The notes: generated by a model from the sequence alone, not told the origin. A stretch of DNA of 44,737 bases from Lentzea jiangxiensis (GCF_900104175.1 NZ_FNIX01000034.1:1-44737), one strand, 5' to 3'. Shown: positions 7,899-17,042, numbered from the stretch's first letter. Made by a program: numbers and translations.

Positions 7899-8216
7899 AT
7901 GAGCCTCGTCATCATCGGTCACGTCCGCTGCGAAGGCCGATCCTTCACCGTGACCTTCGAAGGCCCCAACGCCGACAGCATCGCCGTGGACTACATCAAC
8001 CGACGCTACTCGATCATCAACTCCGCCTCGGGCTTCTGCGACGTCACGTTCCACGAACCAGAAGACGACAACGGCAGACCGGTCGAAGTCCCCGACACGG
8101 TGCATCGCGCCCTGTACCCGCTGGAGTACGCGCTCTGCCCGCACAACATGTCACTAGCCAACTGCTACGGACCAGACCACTGGTGCCGGCCCGAAGAGAT
8201 CGCCATGGGCTGGTAG
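7899..8216 (+). CDS. small unknown protein with C-terminal cysteines
   Basis: I do not recognise this 105-aa protein. It begins MSLVIIGHVRCEGRSFTVTF and reads like a compact alpha/beta domain with SIAVDYINRRYSIINSASG. The C-terminal part YALCPHNMSLANCYGPDHWC has Cys and His spaced in a way that could bind a metal. Third codon positions are strongly G/C, which supports a real gene. The ATG at 7899 is preceded by GCAGG. An upstream hairpin (7807-7867) lies where its leader would be. There is no signal peptide or membrane segment, and no functional link to the neighbouring genes can be read. Confidence 0.6.
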   Translation: MSLVIIGHVRCEGRSFTVTFEGPNADSIAVDYINRRYSIINSASGFCDVTFHEPEDDNGRPVEVPDTVHRALYPLEYALCPHNMSLANCYGPDHWCRPEEIAMGW

Positions 8217-8572
8217 CACGGCAGCTCAACGCCCGGCCATCCGCCGCCCGTAGGTCAAGGTCATCCACGCAGGCACCAGCGCACGACGCAGCCCCGTCAC
8301 CACAATCAGGCCAACACACGCCCGGCACAAGCCGGCCCACGCGGGTGAGTTGTCCCCCAGATCACCCCAGCACTCGAAGAGCGCAGCGGCCCGCCGCGGA
8401 CATCCACATCGAGACCCCAGCCCGCCGCGTGACCCAACCACTTATCCGAAGTAGCACCACGAGAACCATCGCAATCTGCCGACAGGCAAGCTCTCGATCG
8501 AGGAGCCGAGCCGGTCCTCCGCAGAGCAGCAGACGGCCGGCGCGCCCCCCAACCGCTCGAACCAGAAGGCCA
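8217..8572. other. intergenic gap
   Basis: No frame on either strand has a convincing start, ribosome site and family resemblance. It looks like decayed accessory DNA. Confidence 0.4.
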
Positions 8573-9261
8573 ATGAGCAAGTACACCTCTCCCAGCCGCA
8601 CCCATTCCGTGCTGCTCGCCGACGGCACACGCGTCTACGTTGCGCTGGCAATCGCCAGCCAGGTCCGCGGCCTCGACGCTGACGGCGACGTTCTTCTATG
8701 CGATGAAGCCCGCAGCGCGGCAGGCGACGTTGGTTGCGGAGCTTGTGGCGCCTTTGCCTGTGGCGTGGCAGCAGGGCGTGAGCGCAATGAGGTATTCGGT
8801 TCTGTCTGCCGGTGTGGCGGCACACCGTCGACAGCAAATACGGCACCGACGGCAAACTCGCCAGCTTCTCGGCGACCTCAACGTGCTCGAACCCGGCCAC
8901 CAGCCTGCTCACCGCGGTCAATTCGCCAGTTCGAGTACGCCTTCCATACCGGCTCACTGAGCAACACGGCCTCGTCGACCTGTTTCAGCACCTACACCCC
9001 GATCAGGTCGAACACAGCTGGGCGCGCCGCCCCGAGCTCGGCTACCGCTACGACCACGCCCACGGCTCACGGGCCCTTGCCGACAGGCTCATGACGTGCG
9101 AGTACGTCCACGAGACCAGAGAAAACACCGATGGCGGCGCCCGTCTCACCGATCACTCGGGACTCGCCGTCCGGTTTGAGCTGAGTGCGAACCGAACGCT
9201 AACGTCTGACCCCACCAAGGCGGTCGACGCGCTCACTGAGCCGGAGCCAACGTTGTTCTGA
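8573..9261 (+). pseudogene. decayed patch with endonuclease/exonuclease/phosphatase-like tail
   Basis: Three different frames look coding in turn. From the ATG at 8573, after AGAAGG, the product reads MSKYTSPSRTHSVLL and then GTRVYVALAIASQV up to about 8690. From about 8680 a second frame has very G/C-rich third positions (FFYAMKPAARQATLVAEL, PLPVAWQQG). From about 8812 a third frame gives the C-terminal part of an endonuclease/exonuclease/phosphatase-like protein: GLVDLFQHLHPDQVEHSW, ELGYRYDHAHGSRALAD, CEYVHETR and the catalytic-looking LTDHSGL. The EEP N-terminal half with its metal-binding Glu is absent. I read this as fragments of at least two genes joined by deletions or frameshifts. Confidence 0.5.
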
Positions 9262-9321
9262 TCTCCGGCGTCGCTCGCGCTGGCTGCCGCCCGCCAGCCG
9301 ACCGCGAGGAATGCCTGCCGG

Positions 9322-9813
9322 ATGTCCGCGACCGTCACCACTCCACGTATCGGCGCACGGGTGCTGCTGCTCGACGCCAACGACCGCGTGCTCCTCATCC
9401 ACGCCTGCGACCCACAGGACCGCGGCCACGACTGGTGGGAACTTCCCGGTGGCGGACTCAACGACGGTGAAGAGCCGGACGACGCCGCTCGCCGCGAGGT
9501 AGCAGAGGAAACCGGGCTCGTTCTTCCAGTGCTGGGTCGCAAGCTGTGGATCCGGGAGTCCCGCTTCCACTACAAGGGCCGCGACCACCACCGGGTCGAC
9601 CACGTGTTCCTCTGCCGCATCACGGACACAGCGCCGAAGGTCGCGCTCAAGCCCACCGAGAACGAGAAAGCCGGCCTGATCGAGCGGCGCTGGTGGTCTG
9701 CGGCTGACCTGCGCGCCACCACCGCCAAGCTACTTCCGGCCACCCTCCCACGCCTGGTGGACGATCTTTTGACGGACACCTTCAGCACCACGCCGCTCAG
9801 CCTGTTCGACTGA
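9322..9813 (+). CDS. Nudix hydrolase
   Basis: This 163-aa protein contains an exact Nudix box G-x5-E-x7-REVAEETGL, with Gly44, Glu50, Arg58, Glu59, Glu62 and Glu63. These residues form the metal-binding helix that hydrolyses nucleoside diphosphates linked to another group. The strand before it (ARVLLLDANDRVLLIH) and DWWELPGGGL are typical. Likely substrates are oxidised dNTPs, NDP-sugars or cap-like nucleotides, but the sequence does not choose among them. The ATG at 9322 has GAGGAAT about 10 bases upstream. The gene is intact and stands alone, followed by about 880 bases without genes. Length and motif order are normal for the family. Confidence 0.9.
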   Translation: MSATVTTPRIGARVLLLDANDRVLLIHACDPQDRGHDWWELPGGGLNDGEEPDDAARREVAEETGLVLPVLGRKLWIRESRFHYKGRDHHRVDHVFLCRITDTAPKVALKPTENEKAGLIERRWWSAADLRATTAKLLPATLPRLVDDLLTDTFSTTPLSLFD

Positions 9814-10291
9814 CCTCAGAGGATGAACCACCTGGAGCCCAGGTCGTCGTCCAGCCGCGCGATACGCCGTTCGCCGACTTAAGCCGCACCAGCCAGGTTC
9901 GAGCGCGGGGGGTGGCAGTAACGCTCGGACAGCCTGGCCAGCTCTTCGTCGTGAGTTCGCACCTCTGAGCAAGATGGCCGAGCTAGGGGAGTAGGCCGAC
10001 GACCGATGGTGCAGATTGAGGTGTGCTGGCGGTCTAGGCACAGGGCCTACCGTCCGAAGACGGAACCGCGACAGTCAACCGCCAGCACGTTGCTCCAGCG
10101 CCACAGGCAAACCAAGCCCATCACTGGAGACCTCGACAACCCTACCGTCCGACCCCGGTGCGCTGAGAGCACCGTCCGGACTGCCTGACAGCTCGCATGG
10201 CTCGTCGATCTGTACTGCCACGACCATGAAACCCCACCCACGAAGGCGGCTTCAAAAAATTGTGGCTGATTCCGAATTCCTGCTCACCCCC
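9814..10291. other. non-coding stretch before the nested palindrome
   Basis: I find no supported gene or known motif here. With the following 400 bases it forms the longest gene-free stretch of the left half. Confidence 0.4.
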
Positions 10292-10525
10292 GGAAGTGAT
10301 GGAAGGGGCGGCGCAGTGTATGGGTCGGTGATGGCCTGTCAAATCGCCTGTCCGGTTGTTTTGAGCGCCCGAATGGCGCGGGGCCCCTACCGCCACGCAA
10401 TTCGGGCGCTCAAAACAACCGGCCATCCCGGCGATTTGACAGACCACCACCGACCCGCGGTCAGGAAGACAAGGGCAGGCCCCTGGCCTGCCCTTTCGTG
10501 ACGCGCCGCCCCTTCCATCACTTCC
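10292..10525. repeat. 234-bp nested palindrome
   Basis: The outer arms at 10292-10314 and 10503-10525 are perfect 23-base inverted repeats (GGAAGTGATGG... and ...CCATCACTTCC). Inside, 10322-10348 pairs with 10430-10456 as 27 bp with only two A-C mismatches. After a small internal loop, 10352-10374 pairs perfectly with 10400-10422 over 23 bp. A separate G/C hairpin (10472-10494) lies between the inner repeat and the right outer arm. Such a structure could be a structured RNA, a replication or recombination site, or a non-autonomous transposable element with terminal repeats. No coding frame spans it and I see no exact target-site duplication. Confidence 0.8.
10472..10496 (+). terminator. terminator-like hairpin inside the nested palindrome
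   Basis: AGGGCAGGC (10472-10480), loop CCCTG and GCCTGCCCT (10486-10494) form a 9-bp stem followed by TT. It would stop transcripts coming from the Nudix side before the promoter at 10600. Confidence 0.6.
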
Positions 10526-10599
10526 TCACAGTCTCTGGACTTTACTGCGTCAAACCGCAAAAAGACATCAAAGAATTACTGTCGACGGATGCGAATTGC

Positions 10600-10628
10600 T
10601 TGCATTTGGTCTGCTTCCTTAATAGGAT
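10600..10628 (+). promoter_or_regulatory. promoter for the 304-aa protein gene
   Basis: TTGCAT (10600-10605), a 17-base spacer and TAGGAT (10623-10628) match an actinobacterial vegetative promoter. It lies in a locally AT-rich patch and predicts a leader of about 60 bases. Confidence 0.6.
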
Positions 10629-10644
10629 CAAGCTGCAAGATGAA

Positions 10645-10666
10645 GCCGGGGACCGCGACCCCCGGC
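10645..10666 (+). promoter_or_regulatory. leader hairpin
   Basis: GCCGGGG (10645-10651) and CCCCGGC (10660-10666) form a 7-bp stem with an 8-base loop inside the predicted 5' leader, 31 bases before the ATG. It may act as an attenuator or stabilise the mRNA 5' end. Confidence 0.45.
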
Positions 10667-10697
10667 GGCCACGAAAAGCCAAAAGAGGTAAAATCTC

Positions 10698-11612
10698 ATG
10701 ACGGAAAACGCATCCATCACGGAAATGCTCGAAGACATCGACCTGTTCCTCGAACTCGGTGGCTTCGCCGAGGCTCGCGAGCTGGCCGCCCAGATCCTCG
10801 ACACCGCCGACACCGACACCCTTGACCTGCTCGCACGCATCGCCTGGATTCGAGAGAACCACCCCAACACCGCCCGCGCCCGCCTCAGCGACGCGTGGAA
10901 GCGCAGCACCCCCGAGCACCGCGAACTCGTCGAAACGTGCGTCATGCTCCACGTCGAACCCGCCACGCAGCCCGCCGAAGCCGAGGCCCCCGCCGAGCCG
11001 GAGATCCTCCGCGCAGACGTGCACATTCCCACGCACGCCGAAGTCGCCGAGCTGCGCACCGGAGGAATTAGCGCCGTCGAAGCCGGGCCGGTCCGCCGCA
11101 AGATCAAGCCGGAGATCCGTCGCAAGCGCCGCCCGGCCCGCACCCCCGAGCAGAAGCGCCTTGACCGCGAAGTGGCCCACTACTTCCGGCACCGCGCCGG
11201 AGTCGACGACGCCGTCGAGTTCGAGACGCTTCCCGGCTACGAGAACGACGAAGACCAGAACTTCATGGCACCGCTACGCGGACTTGCCTGTGTGAGTTGC
11301 TGGACCGAACGCGCCGCATTCGACAACTACCGCCACCACGACGGGTTGTGCAACGAATGCCGCCAAGACAACCGGGCAGGACTGCCGATCACGTCCACCG
11401 ACCCCTACCGGGACGAACTCATCGCGATCCGATGCGCCCACATCGTCAAGACGTTCCCCAAGCGCCCGACCGCGCTGGCGATCCTGCGACGCGACTACAG
11501 GGGATACGCCCCCGGTGACCGCATCGAAATGAACACCTGGGTCGCACAGAACTTCCGCTGGGCGGTCAACAAGCCAGCAACCCCCGCACCGCAGTACGCC
11601 ACCGCCGCCTAA
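10698..11612 (+). CDS. unknown protein with TPR-like N-terminus and zinc-ribbon motif
   Basis: I do not recognise a named family for this 304-aa protein. Residues 1-85 are helical and TPR-like (DIDLFLELGGFAEARELAAQ). A Pro/Glu-rich linker and a very basic stretch (RRKIKPEIRRKRRPAR, 133-148) follow, suggesting nucleic-acid binding. Cys198-x2-Cys201 and Cys218-x2-Cys221 (CVSC, CNEC) form a probable zinc ribbon. The ATG at 10698 has AGAGG about 9 bases upstream, a good promoter and a leader hairpin. It is followed by strong hairpins and faces the gene at 11780-12283 tail to tail. Its position between the palindrome and the transfer origin suggests a role in element maintenance, but this is inference. 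Confidence 0.7.
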   Translation: MTENASITEMLEDIDLFLELGGFAEARELAAQILDTADTDTLDLLARIAWIRENHPNTARARLSDAWKRSTPEHRELVETCVMLHVEPATQPAEAEAPAEPEILRADVHIPTHAEVAELRTGGISAVEAGPVRRKIKPEIRRKRRPARTPEQKRLDREVAHYFRHRAGVDDAVEFETLPGYENDEDQNFMAPLRGLACVSCWTERAAFDNYRHHDGLCNECRQDNRAGLPITSTDPYRDELIAIRCAHIVKTFPKRPTALAILRRDYRGYAPGDRIEMNTWVAQNFRWAVNKPATPAPQYATAA

Positions 11613-11628
11613 CCCCCACGGTCACTGG

Positions 11629-11711
11629 CCGGTGACGCACCCCAGGGAGTGCGTCACCGGCACCCGCCGCGCGGCAAGCCGCGGTGTGCCGGGCATCGAG
11701 CCCGCCACACC
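11629..11711. terminator. two hairpins forming a bidirectional terminator
   Basis: CCGGTGACGCAC (11629-11640) pairs perfectly with GTGCGTCACCGG (11649-11660). GGTGTGCCGGGC (11683-11694) pairs with 11700-11711 with one mismatch. They lie between two genes that face each other, so they probably end transcription from both sides. Confidence 0.65.
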
Positions 11712-11779
11712 CCGAGCGAAGGCTGCCGCCCTCACACACCCGCCGCCTACGGCGCAACGGACCGCCTACGACGGCGCAT

Positions 11780-12283
11780 TCACCCGCGACCATCCAAACC
11801 CACAGCTGACACCGGCGCCTCAACCACGCCTCGGCCCGCAGACTCCAAACGCCGCTCACCACCAGGAGCCCCTGACGGTTCCGGCAAAGCCGCACCAGTC
11901 GACCCGCCACCGCCAGAGGTCTGCTCACCGGCCTCCCGCGCACGCTTGGCCCAACGCCGCAACACCGCAAGCTGGATCCCCGTGCGTTTCTGAAGTTCGG
12001 TGTCCCGAAACGTAGCGCCGATCGCATCAAGGCCCGCACCACTCAACGCCTCGACAACACAACGCCCCGCCGCCAACTCCTTCGCGTCGATCTTCGCGTC
12101 CTCGGCTGCAAGATCACGCTCAAACTGTTCCCGCAACGCCTGCTTGCGCCGCTCAGCCGCCTCCAACTCCCTGGACGCCGCCGAACCAGCAGCCACCACC
12201 GCAAGCACCGCTTCAAGCCGCAGCTGCCGCCGTCGCTTCTCCTCAGCACGTACCTCTTCCCGGACCTGCCTGGCGGTCTTCAT
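11780..12283 (-). CDS. coiled-coil protein divergent from the relaxase
   Basis: The 167-aa product begins with a long charged helix (REEVRAEEKRRRQLRLEAV, then ELEAAERRKQALREQFERD), a likely coiled coil. A region that could be a helix-turn-helix follows (DTELQKRTGIQLAVLRRWAK, about residues 93-112) before a disordered Gly/Pro tail. The ATG at 12283 has GGAGGGG 6 bases upstream. It is transcribed away from the relaxase gene across the putative transfer origin. Accessory relaxosome proteins are often encoded there and bind oriT, so this is a candidate. I cannot assign it to a named family; a transcriptional regulator of the relaxase gene is an alternative. Confidence 0.65.
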   Translation of the reverse strand: MKTARQVREEVRAEEKRRRQLRLEAVLAVVAAGSAASRELEAAERRKQALREQFERDLAAEDAKIDAKELAAGRCVVEALSGAGLDAIGATFRDTELQKRTGIQLAVLRRWAKRAREAGEQTSGGGGSTGAALPEPSGAPGGERRLESAGRGVVEAPVSAVGLDGRG

Positions 12284-12574
12284 GCCAACCCCTCCAACGT
12301 GGACAAACCCCGAACGCGGACCCTAGGACAGAAGCGCACACCGGCGCGCAAGCAAACGTCGCGGCCAGCACGCCAGACGCGAGCTGCTTTCCTTGGGGCG
12401 GCCGCATGTCGACGGCCTGCGGGCCGGCAGAACCCGTGCTGATCGCTACGCGATCAGGGCAGACGCTGTGCGCCTGCGAAGAACCCCAGCCTGGACTAAG
12501 GTATCGCTGTCCTGATCAGGAGACTGGTCGGCAACCCTCCCACGTGCAACGACACCGGGGGAGGAGTCTGTGCA
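12284..12574. promoter_or_regulatory. divergent control region and oriT candidate
   Basis: This 291-bp gap separates the coiled-coil gene from the relaxase gene. It contains a perfect 8-bp hairpin, CTGATCGC-TAC-GCGATCAG (12439-12457), and a perfect 12-bp palindrome TCCTGATCAGGA (12510-12521). MobF relaxases usually nick next to an inverted repeat close to their own gene, so this is the best oriT site in the window. I do not recognise a known nic sequence. The second palindrome may be an operator. Confidence 0.5.
12439..12457. repeat. 8-bp hairpin, possible relaxase recognition arm
   Basis: CTGATCGC and GCGATCAG flank the loop TAC exactly. It lies 118 bases upstream of the relaxase ATG. The core GATC motif recurs in the palindrome at 12510-12521. 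Confidence 0.5.
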
Positions 12575-15500
12575 ATGTCGTGGGTGACGCCGATCGGTAG
12601 CGCACCCGAACAGATCGATTACCGGCTATGGCTGCAACACGGCTGTGGCGTAGGCGGTTCCGACGGCTCCCAGCTTGAATACAGCGCAGGGACAGAACGT
12701 CCGCTGATCTGGATCGGCCGAGCGCTTGCGGAGCTGGGTATCGAGGCCGGGACCGAGCTGACGCCGGATCAGCATCCGCTGGCACGGGCGTTGATGGATG
12801 GTCTGCACCCGCGCACCGGTGAGCAGCTCGTCGAGCTGAAACGTGGCCTTCCCGTTGAAGCGAAGGTGCCGATCGCGCAGTTGGTGCGCATGATCGAGGG
12901 AGTCGCCCGCGAAGCGGATGTCGACGTCTCCGAAGTTCTTCGCCATCGCCAGGGCCGATGGTGCGGAACGACCTCTAAACGCATGCTCGACATGTTCCAC
13001 CGCGCCAGGCGCGCGGTTGCGCGTGAGGGCGAGCTCGCGATGCTGCGTGCCGACCATGCGGGCCAGCTCGCAGACGCGGCCGAACTGCGCCTGGACGCGG
13101 TCTGGGAAGCGGGCGTCTACGAGGCCGCGGCCGCCAATCTGATCAAAACCGTCTCGGTGGTCGCCGATGACGGCACTCGAACCGAGGTCGTTGTCGACAA
13201 CCGTGTGATCGTCGGGAACCGCGGTTACGACATCACTCTCACTTTGCCCAAGAGTTTCTCGGTGCTCCGGGAGTTTGTCGACGAGGAGACCGGCCGCGAG
13301 CTCGACGCCATCTACACCGACGAGGGCGCCGCCACCTTCGCGTGGATGGAAACGAACACGGCCTACGGCATGCGTGGTCATCACGGTGATGGTTCGACGG
13401 CGTCCACGATCGCGGGCAACGGTTTCGCGGGGTGGGCGATGATCCACTCCGCGGCCAGGCCCGCGGCGGGACGAAGTTTCGGCGATCCGCACTGGCATGT
13501 GCACTACACGATCGCGAACATGACCATGGGCTCTGACGGCCGATGGAGCACTGTGGCGGCCGGCGGACGTGACCTGATGCGGCACATCCCCGTGGCCGCG
13601 AAGCTTCTGCACGGCAGCGTGCGGCGTGTACTCACCGAACGGTACGGCGTCTCCTGGCGTCGCTCAGAACGCACTGGCCAGTGGGAAGTGGCGTCCATCC
13701 CGGACGCAGCCATCAAGGAGTTCTCCCAGCGAGGTGCCGACATCCGGGCGATGCTTCTCGATCTCGGTTTCACCGAACAGGAAGCCTCGCGGTCACTCAA
13801 ACGCATGGTGCAACAAGAGACCCGCGGTGCGAAACAGCAGCCTCCGTCCGAGGCGGCCCGGCGTGAGCACTACCGGCAGCGTGCCCTCGAGGCCGGTCTC
13901 GACCCTGATGGAATGGCCCAGCTTTCGTCACGTCCGCTGACGCCCGAGGACATCGCCGCTTGCCAGCCGACGGTCGAGGAGCTGGTCGTAGCACTGCAGG
14001 ACGCAAACTCCGGACTGACTGCGCACGCCCGCCGATTCTCCCGTATCGATGCACTCGCCGCGGTCGTCGATGCGTTGCCGAACGGGGGGTCGCGTGAAGC
14101 GGTCGAAGCCCTCACCGATGAGGTGCTGCAGCATGTCGGCTTCGTTCCGCTGGTTCCCGGCGCCGACGAAACCTCCGTAATCGGTGGCGGGAGGAAAGTT
14201 CAACTCGGCGCCGGCCACATGGCCAACGCCCAGCTGTACACGACCCGAGACATCGTCGCCGCCGAGCAGGTCATCGTCGCTGCAGCTCGTGCAAGCCACG
14301 ACGAGCAGTCACCGGTTCGCGTCTCCCGAGCCGCTGCTGAAATGGCCGCGTCCGCGGTGGAGGCCGGGAACGGCTTCCTGCTTTCGACCGAGCAACGCCG
14401 CGAGCTGATCAACATCGTCACTTCCGGTCGACGAATCGACGCGCTCATCGGAGGTCCCGGTTCAGGCAAGACAACGCTCATGCAGGCTGTGCGATCCGCC
14501 TACGAGACCGCTGGTTTCGTCGTGGCCGGAGCGTCCACTCAAGGCGTTGCAGCGCAGAACCTGCAGGCCGCATCGGGCATTCACAGCCGAACAGTGGCCC
14601 AATGGCGATGGCGCATCGAGCACGGTGAGGGCTTGCGCGGGATCGATGTTCTCATCGTCGACGAGGCCGGCATGACCAACGACCGCGACCGCGCCGTTCT
14701 CTACCGGGCAGCAGAGGTCAGCGGCACGAAGATCCTTGAGATCTTCGATCCTAAGCAGCTGCGCGGCGTCGGCTGTGGATCGATGGTGGCCGTCGTGCAC
14801 AAGATGGTCGACGGTGGCGCACTGCTCGACAACCGCAGACAGACCGACGAGGACGAACGCGCCGCGGTGGCCGCGTGGCGAGACGGCAACTATGTCGATG
14901 CTCTCACCTCATGGGCTGACCGCGACCGGCTTACCGTCGGCAAGAACAACCAAGACACTACCGTCGCGATGCTCGCGACGTGGATCGATCAACGCAACGG
15001 TGCCCCGGATGCTCACACCGAGATGCGCGGTCTGCTCATGGTTGCCAACACCAACGACCAGGTCGACCGACTCAACGCCGGCGCCCAGGCAGTCCGCCGG
15101 CTGCAGGGGGAGCTCGGTCGCAGCCGAACCTACGAGCTGCGCGGCGGCCACACCCTCGAGCTCCACGAAAACGATCACGTGCTTGTCCGGCTCAACGACC
15201 GCAACACCGACGAACCCGACGCGTTCAACGGCTACCGCGGCGTCATCACACAAATCAACGACACCGGCCACCTCACCGTGACGTGGACACGCGCGGCACC
15301 CGGCGGGTTCGTGCACGAAACCCGCACCTTCGACCCCGCCTACGTCACCAAAGGCGGACTAACTCACGGCTACGCCCTCACGGCCCACAAAAGCCAAGGC
15401 CTGACCATCAACGCCACATGGACCGGCGACGACGGCCAGGAACGCGGCGGCTCAGTGCTCTACCGCGCTGATGGCTTCGACAACCGAAGCTTCCTGGTCG

Positions 15501-17002
15501 CCACGTCCCGGCACACTCGAGCCGTCTGGACCTTCGCCTCGCAACAGGACTTCAACACCCGGCACGACGCGCACCTGCACGGCGAAACCACCTCGACCTT
15601 CGCGCGCCGCCGGCGTGTCATCACAAAAATGGCCGATCGAGCCAAGGCCACCGAAGTCAACGCCAACGACCGGCCGATCCTGGTCGACCTCAACCTTCTC
15701 GCCGACCACCCACATCCAGGACAACACGCGCGGGCGGCTTCCCATCACTGGTCGGCCACCGATGCGCAGCGAGACGCAGCCGAGGAGCTTTTCCGTGACG
15801 TGTGGCTGGATCATGCTGCGGTCGAGGCCGTCCGCGGCGGGCGAGCGTTCGACACTGTTGCCCGGTTGATCGAGCGGATGAGCGCAGCCGAGCAAAACCC
15901 GCGTGACGTACTGCTCCGTGTCGATCCTGCCGTCCTGGTTCGGCCGGGGGTGCGAGATGCCAGCCGAATCGTCGCGGCTGCTCTCAATCGAGCCGCGCAG
16001 CTAGCGAACGGAGAACAAGCCGACCAGACGTCGCGTGGCACCTACGAAACGCGGCAGCGTGAGCGTGCTGCGCAGTTGCTGCACGAGGCTTGGAACAATC
16101 ACCCGAGCACCGACCTCGTCATAAGTGGGGCAGGCTTCGGTGCCCTTGCCCGCAACCTTGCCGTTGGGGACCGTACCGACACCGAGGTACGAAATCTGTT
16201 GAAGGCGATCAATCCCGATGAGCTCCAGGGCAAGGAAAACCCTGCAGCGTTCGTTGCCCAGCGAGTCCGCCACTCGATGACCGCCAGCGCCAGCTCCGTG
16301 GCGGACCAGAACCACGTCACCACAGCTTCTTCTACGACAAGCCTGGAGCTTCTCGTACCTACCTACGAACGGACGCTGGCACAGCTGCAATCTCGCGTGC
16401 TCGAGCAGGCAGACACAAGCATGCCTGCTCGAGCGCCAGTCAACTTCGGTGGCGTTTGGCCGTCGTGGTTGCCACAACCGCCCGTACCGACGGAGTACGA
16501 GGGACGTGATCGGGCCGTCGCCTCGGCAGCCTCGGCGGACGCGAAACGAATTCGCGCCCGCATGGTCGAGCTCGCACGTGACGCTGTCCGACGCCGACCG
16601 GAGTGGGTCGAGCAACTCGGGCCTGCACCCGAAGGTGCTGCGCAAACTGCTCGCTACCTAGCTGCTGTCGCCGTCCTTGCCGCCTATCGGGAGCAACATG
16701 GCATCACAGCTTCAGAGCCGGTGGGCCACTCATCTGCGGCATCTCCTGTGGCATACGAGGCCGCTCGGGCAGCAGAACAGCAAGCCAAGTGGGCTACTGC
16801 GCCTCCACAAACGGTTCCTTCCTCAGCCGGAACCGATCTGGTGCTTCAGCGAGCAACCCGTATGGCTGACGCGTCGACTGATGCGCACGAGACGTCCACC
16901 GTGCAACGCCCGCTGGAGCATCGAGTTATCGCGTCACATCCGACCCGCGATGTGGATCATCCTCGACACAGCGCTCATCGAGGCCCACGACCTGGGTTCT
17001 GA
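12575..17002 (+). CDS. MobF (TrwC/TraA-type) conjugative relaxase-helicase
   Basis: At 1475 aa this is a full-length relaxase-helicase that nicks one strand at oriT through a tyrosine and unwinds it for transfer. Residues 1-470 form the relaxase domain: candidate tyrosines Tyr16 and Tyr36 lie near the N-terminus and the three-histidine metal site is H306-W-H308-V-H310. The helicase domain has Walker A GGPGSGKTT (626-634), Walker B VLIVDEAGM with Asp696-Glu697, FDPKQLRGVG as motif III, and GYALTAHKSQGLTI near the end, as in TraI/RecD-like helicases. About 450 further residues are helical and low in complexity. The ATG at 12575 follows GGAGGAG. The stop lies about 40 bases from an IS5-type remnant, so the C-terminal tail may have been altered. 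All key catalytic motifs are present. Confidence 0.93.
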   Translation: MSWVTPIGSAPEQIDYRLWLQHGCGVGGSDGSQLEYSAGTERPLIWIGRALAELGIEAGTELTPDQHPLARALMDGLHPRTGEQLVELKRGLPVEAKVPIAQLVRMIEGVAREADVDVSEVLRHRQGRWCGTTSKRMLDMFHRARRAVAREGELAMLRADHAGQLADAAELRLDAVWEAGVYEAAAANLIKTVSVVADDGTRTEVVVDNRVIVGNRGYDITLTLPKSFSVLREFVDEETGRELDAIYTDEGAATFAWMETNTAYGMRGHHGDGSTASTIAGNGFAGWAMIHSAARPAAGRSFGDPHWHVHYTIANMTMGSDGRWSTVAAGGRDLMRHIPVAAKLLHGSVRRVLTERYGVSWRRSERTGQWEVASIPDAAIKEFSQRGADIRAMLLDLGFTEQEASRSLKRMVQQETRGAKQQPPSEAARREHYRQRALEAGLDPDGMAQLSSRPLTPEDIAACQPTVEELVVALQDANSGLTAHARRFSRIDALAAVVDALPNGGSREAVEALTDEVLQHVGFVPLVPGADETSVIGGGRKVQLGAGHMANAQLYTTRDIVAAEQVIVAAARASHDEQSPVRVSRAAAEMAASAVEAGNGFLLSTEQRRELINIVTSGRRIDALIGGPGSGKTTLMQAVRSAYETAGFVVAGASTQGVAAQNLQAASGIHSRTVAQWRWRIEHGEGLRGIDVLIVDEAGMTNDRDRAVLYRAAEVSGTKILEIFDPKQLRGVGCGSMVAVVHKMVDGGALLDNRRQTDEDERAAVAAWRDGNYVDALTSWADRDRLTVGKNNQDTTVAMLATWIDQRNGAPDAHTEMRGLLMVANTNDQVDRLNAGAQAVRRLQGELGRSRTYELRGGHTLELHENDHVLVRLNDRNTDEPDAFNGYRGVITQINDTGHLTVTWTRAAPGGFVHETRTFDPAYVTKGGLTHGYALTAHKSQGLTINATWTGDDGQERGGSVLYRADGFDNRSFLVATSRHTRAVWTFASQQDFNTRHDAHLHGETTSTFARRRRVITKMADRAKATEVNANDRPILVDLNLLADHPHPGQHARAASHHWSATDAQRDAAEELFRDVWLDHAAVEAVRGGRAFDTVARLIERMSAAEQNPRDVLLRVDPAVLVRPGVRDASRIVAAALNRAAQLANGEQADQTSRGTYETRQRERAAQLLHEAWNNHPSTDLVISGAGFGALARNLAVGDRTDTEVRNLLKAINPDELQGKENPAAFVAQRVRHSMTASASSVADQNHVTTASSTTSLELLVPTYERTLAQLQSRVLEQADTSMPARAPVNFGGVWPSWLPQPPVPTEYEGRDRAVASAASADAKRIRARMVELARDAVRRRPEWVEQLGPAPEGAAQTARYLAAVAVLAAYREQHGITASEPVGHSSAASPVAYEAARAAEQQAKWATAPPQTVPSSAGTDLVLQRATRMADASTDAHETSTVQRPLEHRVIASHPTRDVDHPRHSAHRGPRPGF

Positions 17003-17042
17003 ACTACCGCACCGGTGCTTCGTGAATAGATAAGTTGACGAC

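Noticed and set aside
17003..17042. Relaxase gene truncated by the IS remnant
   Set aside because: The relaxase frame ends about 40 bases before recognisable IS sequence and all catalytic motifs are present; loss of a C-terminal tail cannot be shown.
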